A stretch of DNA of 64,000 nucleotides. It comes from Nectonema munidae. Lineage: Eukaryota > Nematomorpha > Nectonematoida > Nectonematidae. The notes beneath the pieces were generated by a model. The model worked only from the letters and a program-made list of their open reading frames with translations, was not told where the DNA came from and made no database searches. The DNA lies in the NCBI GenBank assembly GCA_030549495.1, contig JAUIRK010000256.1, positions 62,001 through 126,000 on the forward strand, read 5' to 3'. Each line of letters begins with the position of its first letter. The first letter of the stretch is position 1. The position numbers and the translations under genes are program-made. Shown here piece by piece: positions 10,071 to 21,387 of this stretch.

Positions 10071-11655
10071 AGAATTTCTTGAATTACTAAGGCCTCACTT
10101 TTGCGGTGAGTTTTACAACTCTCATATTATAAAAAAAAAAGTACGCATACTGCCTGACAATTTGAAGGTAATTTTGCTCCAACGATTTGTTTCCAAATAG
10201 AACCAACAATGGGAATAAAAAATTTTCTTCTTAAATTTCTTGAAGATAAAAATTCGAAATTACTTTACATTTTAAAATGTAGAGAATTTGAGAAAAGAAA
10301 AATCAAAATAATTTATTAAAACCAAATCTAATCAAAATAAAAAAATATAAAAATGTTTGAATAAATTACAGTTTCAATTTTTTTTATTTTTTTCAATATG
10401 TGTATATGCTTTCTCAATGGTTAACTTTAAAGTGATCGAAGGTCCTCTTATACTTAACCAAACTTTATAAAATTTTAGAAATAAAAATTTTACCTAAAAA
10501 AAACAAAATTTTGGGTTGGGAAACTTTTTTTACAAAAGTCAAAAAATAAGGGCCACCCTAGTAGTAACTTACACTTATCAAACTATTGATTTTTTTATTT
10601 ATTAATCTTTTAAAAAGAAAAGATATATGGAAACAAAAAATTGTAACCAGAGCCCAGATCTTATTTTTTTTAACCAGTGTCTAGTTGTTTGGTGAAATGC
10701 TGTAATTATACTATCTTACAGTTATTTTTAGAATTTAAGAAATTTTAGTACTATTCTTTTGAGATTATTTTACTTTTTATAAAAAAAAATTATATTTATG
10801 AAGATCTTCCCATTCTAGATCCGAATTTAGGCCGCGGGTTGTAGGTTGGCCATTCATGATTTAAAAATAAAAAACCGATTGATTTAAGGAGTTTTCATAG
10901 TTTAAGCAAAATTTTTAACAGATTCATCACCATTTATGATTTTAAAGAGAAAAATGCGTTTGAATTTAATCACATCATTAAAGTTTTGATTATAAACACA
11001 TTATTAAATACTAAAATAGGTAGACACTTCTAAATCTATTGAAATTTTAAGAAGAGGAAGAAGAAGAAGAAGATTTATTAATTATATTTGTCATTTAAAT
11101 TAATAATACAATAAACAAAATAGTATTAGAAAAAAAATTAAAAACTAAGATTTAACAGTGGAATAACTTTTGCACAAAAAGTCAAAAATGACCGCTATAT
11201 GGCAGGAATATTAAAATTATGCACAAAAATGGAACAGTCATAACGTCAAAATAAAGTATTGAGAACTTAACAACGGGTATACTAAAAATTGAAATTACAT
11301 ATACTACACATTGTAAATATTTACAACTAATGAATTCAGTTATTACAAATTTTAAAAACTTTTTTAGTGTTTAAATTTTTGACACATTTATAAAACACAA
11401 AAACTGTTAAGCACTTAAAATTATGTTTAAATTCCAAAGACACTTTTTATAGTATGAAGAAATTTTGTTGATCAGCTTCTTTGCCACTTTTATTAACAAT
11501 AGAGGATTTAACAAAAAAACATCCAAGTTTTTTTTAAAAAAATTCATTTTCGATTCAAACTTAAAATTGCGCTTTTCTTCTATTTAAAAGTTACAAATAC
11601 ATATACCCTCAATTTTGTTATTAATATTCTTATAAAAATTCATTTTTAAAATCAA
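10071..11655. other. Non-coding stretch between transposons
   Basis: AT-rich with no gene seen. At 11043-11085 the minus strand reads AATTAATAAATCTTC followed by repeated CTT units, like the 3' end (poly-A signal plus CTT tail) of a LINE; the same motif ends the decayed LINE at 52335. A GGGCCACCCTAG word at 10550 may be a transposon end. Confidence 0.35.
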
Positions 11656-11715
11656 ATTTTGTTATATTCTTTAATTTTTTTTATATTCTATTATTTTTTA
11701 AAAATTATATTTCAA

Positions 11716-12753
11716 ATGCCAAAAATTAGATCTAATAGTGAAGATTGGAAATGTGATTCTTGTTTGAAAACTAGTTCTAATTTGATTAACTGTTTTACCT
11801 GTAATAAATGGATTTGTTATAATTGCACTAAACTAGATTCTAATTTTAATGTTTTTTTTCGATAAATATAACAAGTTGGGATTACGATGGTGTTGTAATG
11901 AATGTATTGATTGTAAAGACAATAAAAAATCCAAAATTGATAAAGTTGATGAAACTGTTAATGTTATTCTTGATAAAATAACAAAAATTGAAAAAAATAT
12001 AGTTCAAAAGGCTGTTCCTCCCACGCTTAACGTTTTAACCAAGAAATACTCTGAAGTTTTAAAAAATGTTGCTACTGATACCTTTAATGTTTACTTACCT
12101 ATCGACAACGAAACTAAAAACAAAGTACTTGAAGAAACTAGCAAAGTTTTAAATGAACTTCGTATCAAGTCAATTAAAGAAACTAATGAGAGTATTTGTT
12201 TGAAATTTAGCGATAGTATGTCAATGAATAAAGCTAAACTTAAATTAGATGAGGCCATTATCACAAACAAGTCTCAAAAGGATCTCCTACCTAAAATTAA
12301 CATTATTGTACCTTCATATATTGATAATTCTTCATTACAAGATAAATTAATTGAGAAAAATTCGGTCTTGAAATCTTTGGTTGACGATGAAGAGATTTTT
12401 AAATTCCTATTTTCTAAACCATGTAAAAATGATAAATGGAAGAGTGCTATTTTTTCTATCTCTCCAAAAATTATGAAATTGGCATACATTTTTTGGACTC
12501 AAACAAAGCACTAAATGTTGCTTTTTTGGTCATACTGCATCTCATTGCAATAGATCCAGTGTCTGTAAATTTTGTGCTGGTTCAAATAATGGAAATTATT
12601 GTCATGTTAAAAATAGTGAGAATTTTAAGTGTACTAATTGTTCAAAATCTAACAAAGCAATCGTTAATCATTCAGCTTTAAGTTTTGTCTGCCCAAAAGT
12701 AAAATTTGAAACAGAAAAAGTTAAGAAGTTAACATCGCTTTATGATGATTTAT
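11716..12753 (+). pseudogene. LINE ORF1 protein (PHD-like finger plus CCHC-type knuckles), frameshifted
   Basis: ORF1 of LINEs binds the element RNA. Here the N-terminus has paired cysteines WKCDSCLKTS...NCFTCNKWICYNC and then CCNEC, a PHD/C4-type finger seen in ORF1 of some CR1 elements. A lysine-rich coiled middle follows. The C-terminus has CCFFGHTASHC and VCKFC...FKCTNC, resembling degenerate retroviral-type zinc knuckles. The frame is lost twice: in the eight-T run at about 11850 and near 12490, before the knuckles. The final part (12514-12753) is open and ends TAA inside the ORF2 start. Confidence 0.7.
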
Positions 12754-13569
12754 AATTTTTATGCTCAAGATTTCTCTACTTCTTATGATGTTGATATTTT
12801 TGATCAGACTATATCTTTTAAAAAATCTTCTAATTTTTGTTTACACAACACAGACATTAAATTCTATGACTCTAATATCATAAGTCTGAATATTCAAAGC
12901 ATTAGAAATAAACAAACCGAGCTTGAAATTTTTATTAATCAAATGAATAAGCGTTTGCCTAAACCTCTGGCAATTATCTGTTTGCAAGAAACCTGGCTTG
13001 ACAAGGATGAGTTCATGATATTTTCACTTTACAACTATAAAGTCTATTCTTTTGGTAAAAAAGCGTCTAAACATGGAGGGTTAGCTTTTCTTGTTCACAC
13101 TTCTATTGTTACCTCAATCAATAACAGTGGTTCTTTTGAAAATCTTTGGGAATTTGCATCTATTGATCTTTATTTTGGTAAATCTAAGTTTCGGGTACAT
13201 AACTTTTATAGGCTACCAGTTAGTACTAATGATTGCTTGGATGCTTTTCTATCTTTTTTTGATGAATATTTAGACATGAATTCTTCTAATGATATATTTA
13301 ACATTATCTTAGGTGATTTTAATCTGAATTTTCAAAAAGTTTCTACCGATGCTAATGTACTCAAATTTTATAACATTATTACTGGCTCTCTTTTCCAACC
13401 TACTATTACCTTACCTACTCTTACTTTCCATAGCTCTATTATTGATAACATCTTTGTACTCAAAACCTTCAATAATTTTCTTTCCTTCAATATTTTATAT
13501 TCAATATCTGACCATTTGCCTATTAAAAAATCTTTGAAAACTTTTTTTTCCACTGTTCTTCAAATATGA
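12742..13569 (+). pseudogene. LINE ORF2, APE-type endonuclease domain
   Basis: About 275 codons with the endonuclease signature set: LNIQSIRNK (catalytic Asn), ICLQETWL (catalytic Glu), GGLAFLV, NFYRLP (usually YRPP), ILGDFNLN (catalytic Asp) and ISDHLPI (Asp-His pair). All expected catalytic residues are visible. The frame stops at 13569 soon after SDHLPI, and the RT frame begins at once in another phase; the usual linker of roughly 100 residues or more is missing, which points to an internal deletion at the junction. Confidence 0.8.
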
Positions 13570-15059
13570 AAAAAACTTGGTCTAAATTAAATCATTTTAT
13601 AAATCCAAAGAACTATGAAACAATTAGATTGAAAAGTTTTGATAATTCCTTAGTAAGTTGTGATAAAGATGTTGCTGACTTGTTTAATAAAACCTTTTCC
13701 TCTAAGTCTTCCAATGTTTGTGATTCATCATTCTGTGAAAAAATTTTTCCTTTTTGCCCATCTTCCTTAAACTTAAATTCATTCACAATAAATGATATAT
13801 TGTCTGCTATTAATAACCTTAAAAATTCTGAAGTGAAAGATTATTTTGGCCTTTCAACGCTTGACATAAAAATTGTAAGATATGTAATTTCTCATATACT
13901 TCGTTATGCTTTCAATCTCTGCTTATCGCATTCTGTTTATCCAGATTCTTTTAAATTAATCAAAACAATACCAATACATAAGAAAGGTGATAAATATGAT
14001 CCATCAAACTACCACCCAATTTCAATCATACCGATACTATCAAAAATATTTGAGAAATTGGTCTATAATCAAATTTCTAGTTATTTTTTTAGTAATAACC
14101 TTCTTTCCAACCAACAATATGGCTTTAGACCTAACTACTCAACTGAGATTTTCCATGCATCGTTTATTCAAAAAATTGTAACTGCTCTTGAAAAAAAAGA
14201 ATCGGTTTCAGCTCTTTTCCTTGACTTATCAAAAGCTTTTGATTCTATTCTACACAATTTATTAATCTCTAAACTTTCTCTATATGGGTTTTCTTTTAAA
14301 ACTCTAGAGTTCTTTATATCTTATCTTTCTAATAGGCTCCAGTATGTAGTTGTCAATTCAACTCTTTCAGAACCTACAATAATTTATTCAGATGTTCCCC
14401 AGGGGTCAATCTTGGCTCCCATTCTATTTTCAATATTTATTAATGATATATTTATGGTGTCTAGTTCTCTTGGTTTTGTTGATGTAATGCTATTTGCTGA
14501 CGATATCACCATCATTTTTAGAGGTCCTTCTTTAAATTCAACTAAAATAAAATTCGGAATTCAAAAATTTGCAACTTGGTTACCAAAAAATAATCTTGTA
14601 TTAAATTCAAAAAAATCAAATTACATGGTTTTTTCTAAAGCTAAAACATTTGAATATCTATATTCCACATTTGATTCCTTTAAGTTTCCAAAAGTTACGT
14701 CATTTAACTTATTAGGCTTACACATAAATTCTAATCTTACGTGGACTGACCATATAAATAATATTTCCAATAAATTCTACTATGTAATTAGCATATTAAA
14801 ACAGTCCAGAAAATTTTTACCAACTAAAACACTTTTATTGTTATATAAAACTATCTTTGTTCCTCTCATAACATACAGTTTATTTAACTTTGGTTTTTCT
14901 CCAACTGAAAAATTACTTAAGTTACAAAAACTAGCTCTACGCGTTATATTTAAGCAAAAAAAAGTTTCTCATACTAATGCCTTGTTTTCTGAGAATGCTA
15001 TTCTCAAAGTTCAAGATTTGTATGAACTAAAAATCTCCTTCTATACCTATAAATTTTAA
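13566..15059 (+). pseudogene. LINE ORF2, reverse transcriptase domain
   Basis: 497 open codons. Blocks: NYHPISIIPILSKIFEKLVY, QQYGFRPNYSTE, LFLDLSKAFDSILHNLL (motif A), SDVPQGSILAPILFSIFIND (motif B), LFADD (motif C), FNLLGLHINSNLTWTDHI and LQKLALRVIF. The catalytic aspartates in motifs A and C are intact. Compared with the LINE at 4158, the C-terminal roughly 80 residues are missing (the frame ends at KISFYTYKF). The link to the endonuclease is broken, so ORF2 is not functional as one protein. Confidence 0.85.
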
Positions 15060-15285
15060 TTAGTTTTATATTTTATTATTAGTTCTTTTAATGTTTTCTG
15101 AGTTATTTCTAAGCGGTCATCTGGCCTTTAATAATCCATCAAACAAATATTTGATCTTGATTTTTTCTAGAACCTTTGTTCATTCCATGTAATTTATAGA
15201 TTTTGTAAACCACGGCTTCTTCTCATCATTATGTTTAATTTCTTTTACTTAATATTATTTTGAAATAAACTTTCTCTCTATCTCT

Positions 15286-18200
15286 CAACACTCGACAATT
15301 TTAATATTCATAACGCTTAGAAAAGTTTTCTTTCTTTTTCCGTTCAAAAAAGAAACTTTCAAAAGGTATAATTATTTATAGACTTTATAAAATAAGAATT
15401 TTTGGGATAGTAACTTGGAAAAAGTTTTTTAAAGTTTATTGATAAAGCAACATACTCAATGATATACCGAATGAAAAAAGTTGATTCAGATTAGTGTTAG
15501 TAAATCAAATACATTTTATCCCCGTTGATGCAGTTTAAAAATAAATAGGAATTAATGTGATGTTTTAAAGAAAATTGATTTTAGAAAAAGGAATTACCCC
15601 TTGCTTTTGGTGAAATGATTTGTGAGTTTTAACATAATGCGAAAATCAATATTTAAATAACGACTTTGATTTAAATAGCCAATATATAAAACACATGCAA
15701 ATTCGATAGGCCTATAGAAGCAATGTACACTCTCGTACGTGCCATAGTGCTGACTGGAGCCATTCCTTTGCACAAGCTTTTCTCTTATTTTTTTAGAAAT
15801 TTTAAAAATGAACTTACACCAAAAGAAATATCCACCAAGTTTTGGAAGTATTATTATATTTCAATAACTTCAGTGAAAGTGTAGGCAGATTTGTTTTGGA
15901 TACTTTTATTCAAAATATTAGTTATGAACAAGTTGAAAGGAAGAGAGCCTGAATCGCAGCAAGATTAGATGAAATTAATTTGCGCATCTTTCTTTGCTAA
16001 AATTATATGATATTGGAAGTGCTAAGAATTTTATTTTTTCAAAGAGTTAAAGATGCCACTTATATTAAATAACAATTTTTGTGCTTTGTTTAATTGATTT
16101 TATAATATATGGCATCTTTGAGTGCTTTCGTTGACAAGGCGAAATCGCTCCCTTGGTGTGGAAACTATCGAAAGACAGCTTAATGCTCGATGGAACCTAA
16201 GATCTTTTGATAGTGAAGCCAATTGACATCAAGAAGTGATAGAAAATGTCAAAATTCAAAAAATTCTACACTTTTAACACTATAAGTCAAGATATATAAC
16301 TATTTTATATTTAATGGCACAAAAGTTTGGCAAAAGGGATTGTTGGCTTCTCTCTTATAATATTTCTCTGATATGAGGCATAGTGATTTAAATATTTCAC
16401 TTACGATATAATCCAATACTTTGCAAGAAGTCATAAAATAATTGAAGCAACATCTGATGGATACTCTAAATTCAAAATAATTTTATTAGAAGATTGAATG
16501 CATACATGAATTTAACCCATAGTACCATAGAAATCAGACGATATCTAAAAAAATGCAGACGATTTATATTCAAAGTCATTGAAAAAAGCAGATCAAGATG
16601 AAATTACTTATGTTCCCAAATGGGAGCATTAGGACTTAACGGGTTAAAAGTCTTTTTAGAGTTAAAGTTTATTTTTGAATTTATTTTTCCAACTCTGTCA
16701 AACTCATATGCATGAGGTTTATTCATAATTAATTTAACACAAATTGTTCAGTATATGATTAATTTGATGCACGTCTTTTGCCTTTTATAATTTTTGAAAG
16801 ACGTTTTGATGGGTGTTTCCTAACCGGATTAAGCAAAAAAGCAAAAAAGAAAGTAGCAAAACTGAAACATATATAAAAAGTTGCTTCTACATATTTACAT
16901 TACTTGAAAAAAATTTGACGTTTTTATTGGTTGTTAAAACATGTGCAAATTTTATTTAAATTAAAGATGGGTGGAAGCATAATTATGCTCTATTTTTTGT
17001 ATTGGATTCTTTTTTTAAATACTAATGTAAAAATGAAAAAAAAGTATTTTATCATAAAAATTTTTACTTTTCTCTTCTTTTCATTTTTTTCTATTCTATT
17101 AAACCATGCCTTGGTTCATGACCAAAAACCCTTTTACATGGAGAAGAAACATCTTTAACATTTCTTCCAAATATAAATATTTTCAATTCCAATATTTTCT
17201 AAATTTAAAATATGAAGTAATGGAAGTATTGTCAATTCAACTTTTTGGCAAACTATCATTTTCGTATAACACTTTGCTTCAAAATTTATTACAAGTTTTT
17301 TATCAAAATTTCTAACTTAAGCATTCTCTCTTTTAATTGTAAGACTTTTTCCATTTTAGCTCCTTCTTGATTTTTCCATGTTTTTTTAATTAAGCCAAAA
17401 AGGGGCATAAAAGTTTAAAGTAAAAAAAAATAAAAATTAATCACACCTATAAATAAAATCGCAGTATACACCTTTGTCATGCATCTTGAATTAAGTCATT
17501 TAAAGCCCTTGTTTGTGCTTTTGTCTAAAACGTGTGTGAGTTAAGGATTTGTTTAACTATTTTAAACTAGCAAATAATTATTGATAAAATATTTTTTGAT
17601 TATTTGATAAGGAGTTCAAAAAATGAATATAAACTTGATCGATTTTATGTTTCATTTGTTAAAACAAAAGGATAAGATGTCTCTAATATCAAAATTGAGA
17701 CTGTTAAAAGCTGAGTCTTTAGATGTGCTTGGACCAGAAGTGGCACGATATAATGCTTGGATATATTTTTTAAAATTACATTTCTATGCAGGAAAGATAC
17801 TAATATTGCAATGGTTTTTTTAAATAAATTTTTATTTTTCTGATAATAACATTTTTGAACCTTGTTCCAACTAATAAGCTTCTTTATAATCATTTGCATT
17901 GATTAGTGTCAAATTTTTTTTTGTAAATACATTCAGAGGAAGAAGTTTTATGTCGTCAATATACTTTTGATTTGGGAAATTAACGAAAGCATACAATTTG
18001 TATAAAAATATTTTGGAGAAAATTCTTTTACTAATGCCCTATGAATTTTTCCATTAAAACCAATACGGACTTTTTTTCCCTAATATTTCACCTTACAATT
18101 TCCATTTTTCTCCAAAAGACTTTGTAGGGATTAATTTACAAGAAAAAAGAACTGCTTTACAGCTGGCAGCGTTAAAATTTTTTAATAGATAATTGAGAAT

Positions 18201-19260
18201 CAAACAATAATACTCATACACTTGATCTATCCATAGCTTTAAACAATTTTGTATAATCTACTTCATTTTCACGGTGTTTTAAATCAATCAAATTTTGCAT
18301 GTTTTCATTAAAGCAGAAACATCTTGCCATCACAATTTGAGCAATCATTTCTTTCAAGATTATTTTGAGAAGTTAAAGATCGTTTACTTCACAAGAAAAT
18401 TGCAGCTGTTATAACCGAATTTATAGATTTTTTATTGATTTTTTCTTTTAAGAAACTGCAACACAATTTTTTTATGTTTCAAATATAGAAAGAAAGTCAA
18501 AGAAAAAATATGAGAGACATCATGTCGAATATTGTGTTATTTCGTTTTTGGTAATTAATAGTTTCTAAAGTTTCCGACCCTACAGTAAGATTATCTTCAT
18601 TATCATGAGCATCAGGAAGATATGAAGGTTTGGAAGAAGAGGAAAGATTTAAGAAAAAAATATCAAGAACTAGTTTCAGTGATTAAGATCAAAAAAAATT
18701 AAGAAGCAATGAAATAAAAATGGGAAAAAATAAATTAAAAAAAATTTAAAAAAAAAGATGTAAAAAAATGAAGGTGTATAGATCATTGTGATATGAAATG
18801 AGTTGTGAATATAGTGGTATAGGTGAATTGATTACACATAAAAGTGAGATATATATAAGTATGGTAGAAAATTAAAAAGTAAAAAAATGCAAAATACAAT
18901 AGTATGATAAGCTTGGGGTATTTAGAGTAAAAATATGATTGTATCAGTTTATGTAAGTATTAATGAATTATATAATATAGGTTCGGTTTATTTTATAAGT
19001 AACCGATTTTTTGTTAAATGAATTGATTGACTTTATTGTTCTGTAAATAAGTGACTTGAAGTGTGGATGGAGATTTAATTTTGAAAAATGTAACAAATGT
19101 TTGGATCTGGTATCGTAAGAATGATGTTTCTCATTTGTAAAAAAGTGTTTTGAAGACTGAGTAAAGTTTGCTGTGCAATAATAGAAAAAAGATGCAGTGG
19201 CATAAAAGCGTTAAGTTCATAAATATTCAATTCAAATTTGGAACCAAAAAAATTATGTGG
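15286..19260. other. Long non-coding stretch
   Basis: No gene recognised in about 4 kb of AT-rich DNA. A segment at 16512-16647 is bounded by TTAA-CCC and GGG-TTAA, the ends expected of a piggyBac-type MITE, but without convincing inverted repeats. On the minus strand, 17630-18450 reads as broken protein-like phrases (for example NENMQNLIDLKHRENEVDY) with many stops; I do not recognise it. Confidence 0.4.
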
Positions 19261-19560
19261 AATTTCAAGACTTTTTTATTTAATTTATCAAGAAGTGAGA
19301 AGTTAGAAGAGCTGCAGATAATGCTTGTATCTGGAAAAATATAAGCATAATAAAGCATTTTCTAGAGTGTAAAGGTGGGTGTTTTAAGCTTGAAAAAAAT
19401 TCCCGAAAAACGAGATACTTGATTGATTTCGTATGAAGTGACCTACCTTTAACTCTAGAAAAATGCTTTATTATGCTTATATTTTTCCAGATACAAGCAT
19501 TATCTGCAGCTCTTCTAACTTCTCACTTCTTGATAAATTAAATAAAAAAGTCTTGAAATA
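19261..19560. repeat. Near-perfect inverted repeat (120-bp arms, 60-bp loop)
   Basis: Bases 19261-19380 and 19441-19560 are reverse complements with only about four or five differences, including one T-run length change. The loop is 19381-19440. Arms contain AGAAGAGCTGCAGATAATGC and its complement. Such high arm identity in a region full of decayed repeats implies recent formation or ongoing correction. The right arm directly abuts the inverted LINE segment. Confidence 0.92.
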
Positions 19561-19602
19561 CATATAATTCAATCCTAAATAGTTTATATAAATCAACACG
19601 TT

Positions 19603-20160
19603 TTATTTCAAAGTCTTCAATCTGTGCTTTTTGGCAAAAACTATATAACTGCTTTTTTCTACATTTAAACTCATCATATTATGACATGACCAGATATAAA
19701 TGTCAGAAAACACATTATTTACATCATTTATAGAAACGTAAGAGGAGACTACGTCATCATTTTTTGCTACGTCATCAGCATAGATCTTAGTCCAGAAAAA
19801 GTTAGGTAATTGAATAAAAGTGGGCCCAATATTGAACCCTAGGAATGCAGCTATTAATATAGAACACTTCAGATTGCAAACCATTATAAGAAACAAAAAA
19901 GGTTCGGTTGCAAAAATAAGCTTTAAACCAGTTAAAAATATATGATCCAAAGCCCATTTGGTATAACTTGTAAAGTAGTAATATGCAAGCGAGATGCTTC
20001 CAAAAGCATTAGAGAAATCAAGAAATATGCATAACGAAGGCGAAGGATATTTAAGAGAAATGTCTTGTAGGAAACCAATAAGACATAATTCAGTGGATAT
20101 TTTAGAGGCAAAAGCAAACTGGTGAGGAGTTAATAATGAAGAGGATTCTTCAAATTTCAA
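19603..20160 (-). pseudogene. LINE RT palm fragment (inverted part)
   Basis: 185 codons with HQFAFASKISTELCLIGFL, LCIFLDFSNAFGSISL (motif A, Asp kept) and KIYADD (motif C). Motif B is weak (IAAFLGFNIGP in place of GVPQGSILSP), so the copy is decayed. RT-like sequence continues upstream to about 20400 (RPIFLLSTFQKFFEKVVLNK). Confidence 0.7.
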
Positions 20161-20412
20161 AATTTTGTTTAGAACAACTTTTTCAAAAAATTTTTGGAAT
20201 GTTGATAAAAGAAATATAGGCCTCTTTTATTAGATTTAAGAATCGAAAAAACTAACATAATTTTAAAGTTTTTGGAAATGTTTTTAGCTGGTGTAGTGAA
20301 AATATTAAAAAATATCTAAATCTATGTTTGTATCACTAAAACCTTTTTTAAATATAAAATTTCTATCTTAAGCAGCTTTTATAAAAGTGAATAGCTTCAA
20401 TTTATACCTGTC

Positions 20413-20979
20413 TTGATTATTGATAACAAGCTTAGCTTCTCTCATCGTACCCAGCAACTTTCCATCAAATCAAGTCAAATTATAGGCGCTATTCGTGACA
20501 ACAAATACTTATTTCAAACTAAAATGAAATTTCTAATCTATAAGTCCTTATTCCTGCCTTTTCTTCGTTATAGTCTCGTAAATTGGTATCCCAACCTCAA
20601 GGATAAATATGAAATTTTACAGAAGCCAGCCTTGAGATGCGCTTTCAGCTTTTCGCATACAGAACCATCAAATAATCTTATCGAAAAGTGTTTTTTGAAG
20701 TACAACAAATATATAAAACATAACACTTATAAAGTACAACCTCCTAAACCCTTTTCCTACCGCCTTTCTTCTTCTTCTTCTTCTTCTTCTTCTTCTTCTT
20801 CTTCTAGTATCTCTATCTACTACAAAACGACTAAAATTTTCAAGAATTGTTCATGCTTATTTGAAGGTTTGAGCCCCTCTATTCCCATATACTTCGAAAC
20901 GTCTTATGAGCAGTTTCTTTCTTTCTTCGTTATAGCTCACGTCCATTCACTTGTAACAAGACTTGCTTCGCCTGTATAG
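20413..20979 (+). pseudogene. LINE RT thumb/C-terminal fragment
   Basis: 188 codons: DNKLSFSHRTQQLS, FLIYKSLFLPFLRYSLVNWY and YEILQKPALRCAFSF align with the C-terminal RT of the LINE at 4158. A (TTC)n run at 20766-20805 has expanded inside the frame to give about 14 serines. The frame ends in ARTR-like SLVTRLASPV, then a short 3' region. Confidence 0.7.
20766..20805 (+). repeat. (TTC)n microsatellite within LINE coding sequence
   Basis: Thirteen TTC units in a row, read in frame as serine. The same triplet is found in LINE tails at 11045 and 52335. Confidence 0.9.
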
Positions 20980-21146
20980 ACAACTGCTTTCAATTTAAAA
21001 TTTTGTTCCTGGAATCAACTTTGTCAGTTTTATCTCAGTTACCTAAAGTATGTGCTGCATCCCTTTTGCGACATTCTGCATTTTGGATGCGCATACTTCC
21101 AATCCTATCTACTATAATTTTAATAGTGAAATAAATAATAATCTGT

Positions 21147-21387
21147 CTTAAAGAAAGAACCTTATTTAATTACCATTTACCCAAATAACTATTGAAAACA
21201 CGACTAACTATTATTAACTTCCAACAATTTTATAATTAATAAATTAAGCGTACTAATTAGATAGAAAACTAATTTAAAGAAAAATGGTATCATTGTGAAA
21301 ATGCCCCTTTTACAATTTTAACAAGAGAAATGCTCAATAGAACTAGAAAGTTTGGTCATTCTGTCATTTTCCCTTTTTATCGTCTTA
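21147..21387. other. Spacer between LINE and hAT element
   Basis: About 240 bp of AT-rich DNA; nothing recognised. Confidence 0.5.

Larger units (their letters stand above)
11656..15285 (+). mobile_element. CR1/Jockey-type LINE with ORF1, endonuclease and RT (internally deleted)
   Basis: The most complete LINE in the window. ORF1 (11716-12753) overlaps the start of ORF2 by a few bases (ATGATGATTTATAA). ORF2 has an APE-type endonuclease (12742-13569) and a reverse transcriptase (13566-15059). About 220 bp of 3' region follows, with AATAAA at about 15264. ORF2 lacks the segment that normally links endonuclease to RT, and the RT C-terminus ends early. Insertion duplications were not found. Confidence 0.82.
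19561..21146 (+). mobile_element. LINE fragment with 5' inversion (twin-priming structure)
   Basis: The right part (20405-21146, plus) encodes the RT thumb and C-terminus and ends in an AATAAATAATAA-like tail. The left part (19561-20404) encodes the RT palm on the minus strand. The palm's 3' edge is at the left border and would be contiguous with the start of the right part in an intact LINE: the palm ends ...SSYIVFAKKHRLKTLK and the thumb starts IIDNKLSFSH, as in the LINE at 4158. This arrangement is what twin priming during LINE insertion produces. Confidence 0.75.

Noticed and set aside
12274-12681. Frames at 12274-12489 (minus) and 12436-12681 (plus)
   Set aside because: They overlap LINE ORF1. 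The correct frame there carries the cysteine knuckles, so these are shadows.
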